A stretch of 20,103 nucleotides of DNA from a virus: IMG/VR virus record IMGVR_UViG_3300031569_000053, positions 1 to 20,103 of that record; one strand, 5' to 3'. Shown here in pieces: positions 1 through 8,584 of the stretch (the first letter of the stretch is position 1; each line of letters begins with the position of its first letter). The translations under genes and the position numbers were made by a program. A model generated the notes under the pieces. The model did not search any database, was not told the DNA's origin, and was given only the letters and a program-made list of their open reading frames with translations.

Positions 1-28
1 TATATACGGTGTTTACGTTTATAGCCAT
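1..28 (-). CDS. N-terminal fragment of a probable virion (neck/tail) protein
   Basis: A start codon at 26-28 on the minus strand opens a frame that runs off the window edge and reads MAINVNTVY. It follows the 274-residue gene by 63 bases and is preceded by an A-rich leader (AAAAAATAATG) like the other starts here. The short N-terminus resembles that of a conserved structural protein downstream of the capsid gene in marine phages, as I remember those proteins. Nine codons cannot prove a family, so the product is tentative. The gene continues outside the window. Confidence 0.5.
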
Positions 29-44
29 TATTTTTTATTATTTT

Positions 45-80
45 AATATAGGAGGATAATTTTCATATCCCCCTTATATT
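45..80 (-). promoter_or_regulatory. Strong intergenic hairpin between two virion genes
   Basis: Bases 45-58 pair with 66-80 through a seven-base loop, giving a stem of about 13 pairs with one A-C mismatch (53/71) and one bulged base (75). The core is GGGGGATA pairing with TATCCTCC on the minus strand. It lies between the stop of the 274-residue gene and the start of the next gene. The minus strand after the stem is A-rich rather than T-rich, so this is not a classical intrinsic terminator. An mRNA processing or stabilising hairpin is possible. Confidence 0.55.
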
Positions 81-91
81 AATATTACATG

Positions 92-916
92 TTATTTTAG
101 TTTTTTCTCAATAGATTTAAATACCTCCGTACCTTCATCTGTTTTGAAAAAAGCTGCCATTGCTGAATATGGATTTTCATCAAATGGTATAGTCATTAAT
201 TTTTTATCATTAGAAGCCCACATAAATGTTCTTTGATCTTGTGATAATTTAATAATACCATTTTCTTGTGCTACAATTGCAGTGTTTCTTAATTCTACAT
301 TATCATCTGCAGCTAAATCTAAAAATAAATCAGGTTTACGCTTAGCAAATAACAATAAGTCTCTTCTAATTTCTTTTGAACTCATTGTAGTTACTTGAGA
401 ACCTAATTCTACTCTTAAAATAGCTTCTCCATGATCTATGTCAATATTTTTAGCAGCATTTAATGCATCAATTTGCATTTCTAAATCATCTAATTCATCT
501 TTAGCTTCTTCAACTGCATCAAATTCTGTATAAGAAACGTTTAGTTTAGGATGATATAATGATAATAATTTTTGCAAATTTTGTTTTTCTTTAGGAACTG
601 TTAATGTTCCTTCTTTAAATATAATATGTCCTAAAGTTGCTTCACCTTTATGATCGTTTGCAAAAGGAGAGGATTGATTAGTAGCATATTTTAATTCTTT
701 TTGTTCATTATTATTAGAGTCAAACCATAATAAAGGAACTTTTGTTGTATGACGAGAAGGTATTGTATAAGTTAAAGGATTGTGTGCTCCTGTTAAAAAA
801 TAATTTCTGTCTTTTATTTCCCACTGTGGTTTAGTAGGTTTTTTAATTGTTTCTTTTACTGTTGGTGCTTCATGTTCTATTACTGGAGCATCCATAATTT
901 TAGCTTTTTTAGCCAT
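92..916 (-). CDS. Conserved phage protein downstream of major capsid gene, probably virion-associated
   Basis: The product has 274 residues. The first 30 or so are Lys/Pro-rich and probably disordered. A globular part follows from about residue 32, beginning near WEIKDRNYFLTGAHNPLTY. An acidic, helix-prone segment at about 133-160 could form a short coiled coil. There is no signal peptide or membrane helix. It is the first gene after the major capsid gene, separated by a hairpin terminator candidate, which suggests a head decoration, neck or completion role. I do not recognise a named family. Similar proteins sit at this place in marine flavobacterial phages as far as I recall. The ATG at 916 follows an AT-rich leader and no better start is seen. 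Confidence 0.8.
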   Translation of the reverse strand: MAKKAKIMDAPVIEHEAPTVKETIKKPTKPQWEIKDRNYFLTGAHNPLTYTIPSRHTTKVPLLWFDSNNNEQKELKYATNQSSPFANDHKGEATLGHIIFKEGTLTVPKEKQNLQKLLSLYHPKLNVSYTEFDAVEEAKDELDDLEMQIDALNAAKNIDIDHGEAILRVELGSQVTTMSSKEIRRDLLLFAKRKPDLFLDLAADDNVELRNTAIVAQENGIIKLSQDQRTFMWASNDKKLMTIPFDENPYSAMAAFFKTDEGTEVFKSIEKKLK

Positions 917-943
917 GATATAATATAATTTAAAAGTTAATAT

Positions 944-975
944 AAAAAATTACCCAAGGGGCGTTATGCCCCCTG
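944..975 (-). terminator. Candidate intrinsic terminator after the major capsid gene
   Basis: On the plus strand, bases 955-962 (CAAGGGGC) pair with 968-975 (GCCCCCTG) around the loop GTTAT, with a single mismatch (957/973). On the minus strand the stem is followed after five bases by six T residues (949-944). The hairpin begins 21 bases beyond the capsid stop codon. The T run is offset from the stem, so termination may be partial. That would give capsid mRNA in excess over the downstream gene. Confidence 0.65.
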
Positions 976-996
976 AATAATAATTTGTAAAATTTA

Positions 997-2436
997 CTAC
1001 TTAGTAAATAATACGAAGTTATTAGCAGCTTGAACTACTAAACATCTTTCAGATAAGAAATGAACTTCCATCGCATCTAATGAAGATGTAAATGCACCTC
1101 CAACAGATCCTGTTAACCAAGATTTCATTCTTCTATCATCCGCTTCAGATGCACGGTAACGTACATGTAAGAAAGGTCGTCTGATATTAGTACCTAAAAT
1201 TTGGTCATATACAGTTGATGTACCAGCTGGAACAAGGACACCATCAATAGGATTGTCTGCCATTGCACCTCTAGTAGAAGCATCATTTAAGTATTTCCAG
1301 TCAGTCTTATAAAAATCATAAGAACCTCTACGGAAACCAGTAAATCCAAGATTTAAAGCCATTTCTTCAGAGTTTTCAAATAATCCATAAGCAGTTCCAC
1401 CGTTTGCACCAGCAGAAAGACCAGCTAACATATCATCAAAATCAAGAGACGTTGAACGATTTAAGAAAAGCATGTTTTCTTCAATAGCTCCTTGAGTATC
1501 TAAATTTTTAAGGATGTTGTCAAATGTTCCTAATCCACCAGCAGCAACAAAGCCACTTACTACATTACCTCTATCTTGAATAGCTGCAAATAAACCTTGA
1601 GTACCACCGTAAGCAATACCTGCAATTCCTGCAACACCAGAACCAGCTGCTGCTAATTCTCCTTCAACTACAGCCATTTCTAAGTAATCTTCAAAACGTA
1701 AACGAGTTTCTGATTCAGCTTTTAAATACCATAGAAATCCAGATGTTCCATCTTCAGTTGCAACTTCTACCCATCCAATTTGAGCAGTATCAGATCCATT
1801 GATCGCATACTTTTCTTTAATAATAATAGGAGAGTTGTGAAACTGAGAAAAACTTGGAGTTACACTTTTGATATCATTGTCTGTAGTTCCTTTTCTATAT
1901 TCTGAACCATAAACAAATATCTTTAATCCTGCCGTAGCCTGTGGAATCGTTGGAGCAACATTAGCTGCTGTATAAGATTTCACTGAAATACTGGCTACAC
2001 CACCTGCTGTTACACTTCCTGTTACAAGAGCTTTTACTTCTGCTCCGTTAGCTGGATTCATAATAACAATAGTTTGGTTAACAGAAATAACATTTTCTAC
2101 AAATGCTGGTCCTGCTGCTGCGTTAGTTGCAAATGTAATATCATCTGCTACTGCAGCTGAGTGAGTACATGCATCATATGCAATATGTAAACGGTTTTGT
2201 TCAGACCAAACAATTTGATCAGAAGTCATGGGCATTTCTGCACCTACCATTCTTAAAAAGCCAGATAACGTTCTGTTTCCATAACGCTCTACTTCTTGCT
2301 CATAAATTTCAGGAAGATACTGTTGAGCAAAGTCATTAGTACCATCGGTAAAATTTAAATAATTTGTCTCTAAAAGTTGTTGCTTTTGAGACGGTTTAAT
2401 TGACCCAAATACTGGGGCCACTGGAACTGTTGCCAT
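997..2436 (-). CDS. Major capsid protein (HK97-like fold inferred)
   Basis: This 479-residue protein is the likely shell subunit. The order terminase, portal, scaffold-like protein, capsid is the classical head module. The N-terminal third contains YLPEIYEQEVERYGNRTLSG (about 40-59) and MPMTSDQIVWSEQNRLH (about 68-84), which resemble capsid proteins of marine Bacteroidota phages and crAss-like relatives. Residues about 95-178 are Ala/Val/Thr-rich and beta-prone, and look like an inserted domain in the capsid fold. The C-terminal half is rich in Gly/Ala and carries the conserved-looking RRPFLHVRYRASEADDRRMK (about 417-436). There is no sign of a protease prodomain. The start at 2436 follows an A/T-rich leader (AAAATTATG). 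A candidate terminator lies just downstream. Family placement is from memory; the role is well supported by context. Confidence 0.88.
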   Translation of the reverse strand: MATVPVAPVFGSIKPSQKQQLLETNYLNFTDGTNDFAQQYLPEIYEQEVERYGNRTLSGFLRMVGAEMPMTSDQIVWSEQNRLHIAYDACTHSAAVADDITFATNAAAGPAFVENVISVNQTIVIMNPANGAEVKALVTGSVTAGGVASISVKSYTAANVAPTIPQATAGLKIFVYGSEYRKGTTDNDIKSVTPSFSQFHNSPIIIKEKYAINGSDTAQIGWVEVATEDGTSGFLWYLKAESETRLRFEDYLEMAVVEGELAAAGSGVAGIAGIAYGGTQGLFAAIQDRGNVVSGFVAAGGLGTFDNILKNLDTQGAIEENMLFLNRSTSLDFDDMLAGLSAGANGGTAYGLFENSEEMALNLGFTGFRRGSYDFYKTDWKYLNDASTRGAMADNPIDGVLVPAGTSTVYDQILGTNIRRPFLHVRYRASEADDRRMKSWLTGSVGGAFTSSLDAMEVHFLSERCLVVQAANNFVLFTK

Positions 2437-2454
2437 AATTTTAATTTTTAATTT

Positions 2455-3660
2455 TTAATTGAATCGTTTTTTCTTAATTGTTAATTTTGAAGAATCAAGA
2501 CCACTTATAGCTCTAACTTTAAGACCATTAATAAATACATTTCCATCAGCAGTAGCCCTAGGCTCTGTGCTAACATTTTTAGATTTATCAATTACGTTTT
2601 TAACTGCATCAACTTTTCCTTGTTCATAAAAATGATTTGCAATTTTATCAACATTAGACGCTGCATACATTGCCTTATGATAACCTTTAGTATCTACAAC
2701 TTCACCTTTATCATTTAGGAACTTCCCAATAATATTGTTGATATTAGATTGATTATCAGCAACTTGATCTGTGTTTTGAACTTTATATCTAAATTTCTTT
2801 TCGCCTACATTGAAATCAAAACCTTTGAAATCATTATTAAACAGCTCTTTAGTGTTAGATTTAAATTGTTCGTGTTGCTCTTTAGCGGTATTTTGTTCTT
2901 CATTATATCTGTTAAAAAAGTCTACAGCCTTTTGTTGTTCTTGGGTAGCACCAGGTCTCAACTTGATTTCCTGATAGTATTTACCCTTTAGTTCATCTAA
3001 ATAGCTTTTAGCTTTTGCAACCTCTTCTTTGTACGCTAATTTCTTTTTACGTACATCTCGCTCATCATCAACTTCTTCATCAATGTCAAATTCGTCTTCC
3101 ATAAGAAAACTAATTTCTTCAAAGTCTAAATGTGGGCGAGTATTTTTATAATATTCTCTTAAAAGCGTTTTATCATTAACATTATCATAGTCTGCATTTA
3201 ATCGAACATAGTCTTCAATATTTCCGCCTGTTTCTTTCATAAATGAAACTAAGCTTTCAATATTTTCCGGTAATATCCTTTCGTCTTTTACCGCTTCTTT
3301 AATTTCTTTTTTAATTGTATCTTGTTTGGTTTCAACTTCGTCACCAATTTCAACAATTTCTTCTATTAATTTTTCTTCAGAATCTTTGGTAGTATCTTCA
3401 GATTCTTTGTTTCCTTCAGCCACTTCTTGGCCATTGTCGGATGATTCGCGAACATCCACTTCATTTGTGCTTTGCTCCTGAACGGCATCTTCTTCTGTTT
3501 TTTCGTTAGGTATAACTACTTTAGTTATTGTTTCTTCTTTTTCAACCTTAGGTTCAACTAATTTTACTTTTGTAATTTCGTTTTTTTTCCCAAGTTTTTT
3601 CATTTTAGGTTTTTTCTTTAATTTAAAATCCCCTTCTTTTATTTCTGTTGTTGTTGACAT
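2455..3660 (-). CDS. Highly charged protein between portal and capsid, probable scaffolding protein
   Basis: This 401-residue protein is dominated by Lys and Glu. Residues 1-145 are low-complexity, first strongly basic (KKKPKMKKLGKK near 15-26) and then acidic, and are probably disordered. The middle (about 150-270) is helix-rich with acidic clusters such as DEFDIDEEVDDERD. The C-terminus (about 370-401) is compact and basic, ending in LTIKKKRFN. Scaffolding proteins are typically helical, charged, and encoded directly before the capsid gene with a basic C-terminal capsid-binding end, all of which fits. No homologous domain is recognised, so the call rests on position and composition. It ends 18 bases before the capsid start, in an A/T-rich spacer made of repeated AATTAAAA units. 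Confidence 0.7.
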   Translation of the reverse strand: MSTTTEIKEGDFKLKKKPKMKKLGKKNEITKVKLVEPKVEKEETITKVVIPNEKTEEDAVQEQSTNEVDVRESSDNGQEVAEGNKESEDTTKDSEEKLIEEIVEIGDEVETKQDTIKKEIKEAVKDERILPENIESLVSFMKETGGNIEDYVRLNADYDNVNDKTLLREYYKNTRPHLDFEEISFLMEDEFDIDEEVDDERDVRKKKLAYKEEVAKAKSYLDELKGKYYQEIKLRPGATQEQQKAVDFFNRYNEEQNTAKEQHEQFKSNTKELFNNDFKGFDFNVGEKKFRYKVQNTDQVADNQSNINNIIGKFLNDKGEVVDTKGYHKAMYAASNVDKIANHFYEQGKVDAVKNVIDKSKNVSTEPRATADGNVFINGLKVRAISGLDSSKLTIKKKRFN

Positions 3661-3692
3661 AATATAATAGTATAAAATTGATTAATAAAAAA

Positions 3693-6104
3693 TTATCTAG
3701 GATTAAATTGCTCTAATCCAAATCCATCTAAGTTGTCATTCCCGGCGGATTCAAAATTCTTAGGTAATAAATCATTTTGTCTTTGATCTATTAATTCAGA
3801 TTGTTGTGTTCCTTGTATTTTAACACGTTGATCTTTACGATCTTCAATTTCTTGTTCTTTAGTTGTTTCAACTTTAGATTTCATTGATGCTAATTGCATT
3901 TGATAATTAAATTCTTCAGCCATAAGCTCTCTTTTAATTTGAGCTTCTGTTCTCATTCTTTCAATTTCAAACTGTGATTTAGCTTGTTCAATACTTACTT
4001 TTTCACCTGTTATAGCTTGTTGTTTTTGAACTTCTGCCATAGCTGCTGCTTCAGAGGCTTTAGCATTTGCTTGTGCTTGTGCATTTATATTAGCTAATTG
4101 CTGTGCCTCAGCAGCTTCTTGTTTTTTCTTACGTTTAAACTTAAGAGTTTGATTTGCAAGTTTTAAATTTTTAATTTGTCTTACATCAATGGCATCTTCT
4201 AAATCTATTCCACCTGATTGTAATGCAACTTGAATGTTTTGTTCTAACTGTGCTTGTTCTTCAGCTTCAGGTTCTAATTCTAAATAAATACCAAAGTCAT
4301 ATAAATTTAAATCTTTTATTTCATTTAATGTTTTAACATTAAAATTAGATATACTTTGTTTTAAAGATTCATTAGTTAAAGGATTTGATAAACAATCTGC
4401 TATTCTTAATGAAACGTTTTCACATATTCTTAAAGTTAAAAATAAACTTGATTTTAAAATATGTTTTGTAGCTATGTTTGATTGATTAGCTGCTAATTTT
4501 TGTAATCCAACTAAAGCATTTTTATCAGGAGTACTAGCATCTCTTGCTTCATTTAAACCGGTTACATCTCTTATCATTTGTAAATAATATTGATAAGTAC
4601 CAATTAATGAATTTATTTTTGCTTGACCTGCTGATGATGTTAATTCTTGAACAGGAACTTTTCCTCTATTTAATTCACCATCTTGTGTTAATGATCTTCC
4701 AACAATACTACCAGTTTGAAAATACATATTCAATGCTTCTGCTGGATTATAATTTGTACCGTTGCCTAAATCTACTTCAGCTAATCCATCCATATCTAAA
4801 AATACTCCGTCAGGAACTATTCGAGACATTACTTGTTGTAATTTTAAATGAGTTAATTGAATCATATCTGCAAATCCTGTTATCCTACTTACAAGAGATT
4901 CTAAACGACCTTTGTACATTCTAGGTGCAACAATTGCATAATTCATTTTAACTCGAGTGGTGTCAGCATAAGGACGTGTCATGTTTTCTGACAACTCCCA
5001 TTGTAACATTGTATTGTTTCCTAAAACTTTTACACCCGTATACAATACTTCTATTGTTCTTGCAACTCTTTCAAAATTGTCGTTTGGTGGAGGATTAAAA
5101 GTATCAGGTTTTTCAATAACTTTTTCTAATCCGTTTTCTGTTTGTTTTATTTTAAACACTTGATTCATATAAGTCTTGTATTCAAAATACAATACTTGAA
5201 CAGTGTTTTCATCATAATTACCCCAGCCAGTAACATATTGTTTATTGCCGGGCATATTTTGAATATCTTTTAATTCTTCTTCTGAAATATTAGGAAATTG
5301 CTTTTTTAATTCTGCAATGGTAATAGCTTTAGCTTCACCTGCATAATAAATATCATCAAAGTTAGGATCTTCTGTATAAGAATAAACTAAATAAGCTGGA
5401 TCAACGTAATCAATAACAATACCATTTGTTACATTAAAACTAGTTTTAGAAGCTCCAATACCTAATACAGCTAAATCATAAACACTTCTTGTTTTAATAT
5501 TATCATATTTATTATTTGATAATACATTATTTATAGCTTCTTCTTCTGCAATCTCAACAGATTGCTTATAGCTAGTCTGCATCATTACTTCTAACTCTTC
5601 TGGAGTTTCTGGTAATTGTTCAGGAGAAATAGGTGAATTAGAAAAATCTTCTCCTAATAATTTATTAGCCATACCTTGAAGATCTTGAGTATACATATCT
5701 CTAAGTACACTTCTAGCATATTCTGTTTTTTCTTTTAATGAAGCAGGGTCTTGAGCAAAAGCTTTTATTTCAAAATCTTTTTCAGCTATACCATTTACTA
5801 CAATATCAATAAACTTAGGAATTACAGGTACAGGTTTCCAATCTAAATTTAAATAAGATAAATCACCATTAATAGATAATTCATCTTTATATTTTTGAAT
5901 TGATTGTTCGCCTCTAGCATACAATCTTAATTGATGGTAATTATTCCAAGAAGTTTGAAATCTATTAAAATTAGTTCTTCCTTGATTAAACCACTCTCTT
6001 TCTATAGCGTGAGCAACTTGTCTACCATAATCTATGCTGGCTTTTTCTTCATTGCTTACTACTTGACTTGGAAATGAGCTATTAGGGTTTGTATATACGT
6101 TCAT
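3693..6104 (-). CDS. Portal protein
   Basis: At 803 residues this is a large portal, the dodecameric ring at the head vertex through which DNA enters and leaves. It starts immediately after the stop codon of the large terminase gene, the usual portal position. The N-terminal and central parts contain beta-rich clip/wing-like sequence (WKPVPVIPKFIDIVVNGIAE) and a helix region with RDVTGLNEARDASTPDKNAL, a pattern typical of large portals of podovirus and crAss-like type. From about residue 655 to 770 the chain becomes a long Ala/Gln/Glu/Lys-rich helix (QQLANINAQAQANAKASEAA and beyond), suggesting an extended C-terminal coiled-coil barrel inside the head. The last 30 residues are polar and probably flexible. 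The family call is from general resemblance plus position. Confidence 0.88.
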   Translation of the reverse strand: MNVYTNPNSSFPSQVVSNEEKASIDYGRQVAHAIEREWFNQGRTNFNRFQTSWNNYHQLRLYARGEQSIQKYKDELSINGDLSYLNLDWKPVPVIPKFIDIVVNGIAEKDFEIKAFAQDPASLKEKTEYARSVLRDMYTQDLQGMANKLLGEDFSNSPISPEQLPETPEELEVMMQTSYKQSVEIAEEEAINNVLSNNKYDNIKTRSVYDLAVLGIGASKTSFNVTNGIVIDYVDPAYLVYSYTEDPNFDDIYYAGEAKAITIAELKKQFPNISEEELKDIQNMPGNKQYVTGWGNYDENTVQVLYFEYKTYMNQVFKIKQTENGLEKVIEKPDTFNPPPNDNFERVARTIEVLYTGVKVLGNNTMLQWELSENMTRPYADTTRVKMNYAIVAPRMYKGRLESLVSRITGFADMIQLTHLKLQQVMSRIVPDGVFLDMDGLAEVDLGNGTNYNPAEALNMYFQTGSIVGRSLTQDGELNRGKVPVQELTSSAGQAKINSLIGTYQYYLQMIRDVTGLNEARDASTPDKNALVGLQKLAANQSNIATKHILKSSLFLTLRICENVSLRIADCLSNPLTNESLKQSISNFNVKTLNEIKDLNLYDFGIYLELEPEAEEQAQLEQNIQVALQSGGIDLEDAIDVRQIKNLKLANQTLKFKRKKKQEAAEAQQLANINAQAQANAKASEAAAMAEVQKQQAITGEKVSIEQAKSQFEIERMRTEAQIKRELMAEEFNYQMQLASMKSKVETTKEQEIEDRKDQRVKIQGTQQSELIDQRQNDLLPKNFESAGNDNLDGFGLEQFNPR

Positions 6105-8312
6105 TTATTTTATAATTTTTGAGGTACTACCATCATTATTGTACTTTTTTATACCTAAATTAATTGAAGTTTTTATTCTTTTACTTACTGGTGCATATCT
6201 ATTTTTATTACAGGCCATAATAGCAAGTCCTGAACTAATTGATGCATCATGAGCTGTTCTATTATTAATATTAAATGTTGCCCAATCTTCTAATGTTCTT
6301 TGAAAATACATATCACCATATCCTTCACCTAAAAAACCAACTTTAGTTTCTATATAAGATTCGATTGCCGCTGCGTGAGCTTGCTTAATATCTTCACTTG
6401 AATTAGGTATTCCTCCAATTTCTTTTTCTGTTACAGATAATTTACTAAATTTTTTATCAGGACGATTCATTGAAAAACCTCTATAACCTCTTCTTTTAAA
6501 ATGATATAACAATCTAGGTTTATTATTTTCTGCTAATATTGGCATACCATAAAAAATACATGCCATTAATACATCTTCAAAAAATATTTCTGCTGTTTGA
6601 GGTCTTGCTATATATTCTAAAAAAAACTGATCCAACGGAGCTTCTTCCATTGAAAACTTTGTTAATCCATGAAGCGAGCCATTCGAACCCCTTCTATCAA
6701 CCGTACCAGAAATATCATAACTATCGCACCCAAAAGCACCCAAGTGCTCGTTTCCGGGGTATTTAATTCCATTTTTTTCTATTGTTCTATTTTGAAGATT
6801 GTAAGGTGGTATCCAACTTATTCTAAATCTTCCTTGTTTGTTGGGATTAAATATTACTCTAGTATCCGATATACCATTGTACCATTGAAAATTACCCGTA
6901 CTTATTATATTTGTATTTCTTAAATCATTGTTATAATCAATTTGCTCATAAATTTTAGTCAAATTAAATAATGATTGTTTAGCTTCATCTCTAAATGCAT
7001 GATCCTCCGTTCTTGGAAACTGTCTATAAAGTTCATTTAAACTGTCTTGATCTTCTTTTAATCCATCAACTTCATTTTCCCAATGCTCTATAACTCCTAT
7101 ATCTATTTCTTCGTTGTCAATACCTTGAATGACTTGTTCCGGTGTTTCAAATACAGGAAATCCATAAGTATTAATGAATCCTTCGTAGTTCCATTCCATA
7201 GGTATGAACAAACTATATAATCCTGAGCTAGTCTGTCCATTGCGGTTTCTTTTTGTAACATCAGATTCGTAATATAATTTTTTAAAGTTTTTACCACCTT
7301 TATCTAAAGCATTTGATGTTGATCCCATCATACATTTGCCTATAATCTTACTTCCTAATCGTAATGTAGTTTTTGTTACTCTCCAGTTATTAAGAATATT
7401 ATCAGGTCTTTCCCATTTACCAGATTCGTCATGCACCAATAACTTTAACTTTTCACCGTCATAACTATTATCTCCTGTATTTTTCCAGTCTATAGTAGTA
7501 TCTAATCCTTCTAGTATTTGCTTTTCAGCGGTTTCCGTAATGGACTTTTTGGTAAATTTTGAGGCCGGTACTCTGTACGCCAATTCTGATTTTGGTCTGT
7601 CCATCCCATCTTGTATTGGTTTGAAGAAGAAGGGGTAATTAACAGATATTGGGACAACCTTATCTGTGAACATTTTTTTAGCATCAGCACCCGATTTGGA
7701 CAATACCCCAAACCGTGCATCTGAAGTAATTGTAGCTTGATGGACGGTCTCTGCTGAAGACATAAAGCTAAAACCGGATCTACGGTTTTTAAGATAGCAC
7801 ATTCCATAACAACGCTTGTCTGATTTGCAGGCTTCCCAAAAAATAAAGAATAATCTATTAGCTTCTCTGAAGTCTGGCTTCCCAACATCAATTTTGGTGT
7901 GCTGCAAGTACATGTAATGAGAACCAGTAATATAAGTAGAAATATCTTTATTATTAAACCAATGGCCTTCTTCACGTCTTGTAAACTCTCTATTAATATA
8001 ATCATACCATCTATTTTTAAAATCTTCAGGATATGTTTCCCATTCAAATATGCTATTAATTTGAGCTAATTCTTTTGGAAAAACATGAGGCTTCCAAACA
8101 TTATTATTGTTTTCTAAAGTTTTGGGTTCTTTAGGAAGAGCAATTACTAAATTTTGTATTTCAACAATGTCACCTATTGTTCCATCTTTGCTTATAACAA
8201 TTATATCATGTTCTTTGTTATATCCATACTCCCATTTTTTATACCTATTTTTTCTTTTTATTATATTAGGCTTAATAGGGGAAACATTTTTAACTAATGT
8301 TTGCTTGTACAT
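6105..8312 (-). CDS. terL: Terminase large subunit (DNA-packaging ATPase and nuclease)
   Basis: The 735-residue protein has both expected domains. In the ATPase half, a degenerate Walker A lies at about 174-186 (LKNRRSGFSFMSS). Walker B is at 290-296 (LLVHDE, with D295 and E296), and a coupling motif is at 324-332 (IGKCMMGST). In the RNase H-like nuclease half, acidic metal ligands are likely D530 (AFGCDSYD), E595 (ILAENN) and D689 (HDASISSGLA). The P-loop lysine of the usual GKT signature is missing and an RR-G-F-S pattern takes its place, as in some Bacteroidota phage terminases. It overlaps the upstream 90-residue gene by one base (TAATG) and abuts the portal gene, so the three are probably translationally coupled. 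The first 75 residues are a basic N-terminal extension. Confidence 0.92.
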   Translation of the reverse strand: MYKQTLVKNVSPIKPNIIKRKNRYKKWEYGYNKEHDIIVISKDGTIGDIVEIQNLVIALPKEPKTLENNNNVWKPHVFPKELAQINSIFEWETYPEDFKNRWYDYINREFTRREEGHWFNNKDISTYITGSHYMYLQHTKIDVGKPDFREANRLFFIFWEACKSDKRCYGMCYLKNRRSGFSFMSSAETVHQATITSDARFGVLSKSGADAKKMFTDKVVPISVNYPFFFKPIQDGMDRPKSELAYRVPASKFTKKSITETAEKQILEGLDTTIDWKNTGDNSYDGEKLKLLVHDESGKWERPDNILNNWRVTKTTLRLGSKIIGKCMMGSTSNALDKGGKNFKKLYYESDVTKRNRNGQTSSGLYSLFIPMEWNYEGFINTYGFPVFETPEQVIQGIDNEEIDIGVIEHWENEVDGLKEDQDSLNELYRQFPRTEDHAFRDEAKQSLFNLTKIYEQIDYNNDLRNTNIISTGNFQWYNGISDTRVIFNPNKQGRFRISWIPPYNLQNRTIEKNGIKYPGNEHLGAFGCDSYDISGTVDRRGSNGSLHGLTKFSMEEAPLDQFFLEYIARPQTAEIFFEDVLMACIFYGMPILAENNKPRLLYHFKRRGYRGFSMNRPDKKFSKLSVTEKEIGGIPNSSEDIKQAHAAAIESYIETKVGFLGEGYGDMYFQRTLEDWATFNINNRTAHDASISSGLAIMACNKNRYAPVSKRIKTSINLGIKKYNNDGSTSKIIK

Positions 8313-8584
8313 TATTTAGATCTTCTTTCAGCAAAACCACTAAATGCTTCTTTTTTATCAATTGGTTTATTTTCTAATAAATTTCTTTCTGCTTCAATAC
8401 GTGTAAGTATTTCAAATGCATCAAAAATTGCTAATTTTTTTGTAGCTGCAGCATTCTTTAATCTATCGGCTGATACATCATCTGCACTACCTGTAACTAT
8501 TTTTTCTTCGGCAACTTTAATTAATTCTTTAACAGCTTTTTGCCCAGCTTGGATTATATTCAACTTCGTTTCCTTGGAATTCAT
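8312..8584 (-). CDS. Small helical protein upstream of terL, possible terminase small subunit
   Basis: The product has 90 residues, is predominantly helical and of mixed charge, with the segment DDVSADRLKNAAATKKLAIF (about 35-54). No helix-turn-helix is certain. Its place directly before the large terminase, with a TAATG overlap, is where the small terminase subunit normally sits, and its length is at the short end for that role. The ATG at 8584 lies 56 bases inside the preceding gene, an unusually long overlap in this tightly but cleanly packed genome. No later methionine preserves the compact N-terminal helix. The function is inferred from position only. Confidence 0.7.
   Translation of the reverse strand: MNSKETKLNIIQAGQKAVKELIKVAEEKIVTGSADDVSADRLKNAAATKKLAIFDAFEILTRIEAERNLLENKPIDKKEAFSGFAERRSK

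Noticed and set aside
51-58. GGAGGATA on the plus strand looks like a Shine-Dalgarno site
   Set aside because: No plus-strand start or open frame follows it. The bases form one arm of the 45-80 hairpin.
4544-4924. A 126-residue plus-strand Leu-rich frame
   Set aside because: It is antisense to the portal gene; Leu-rich composition is expected from the complement of its Asn/Lys/Gln-rich codons.
7511-8047. A 178-residue minus-strand frame inside terL
   Set aside because: It lies entirely within the terminase N-terminal half, whose Walker A and B motifs are intact in the main frame.
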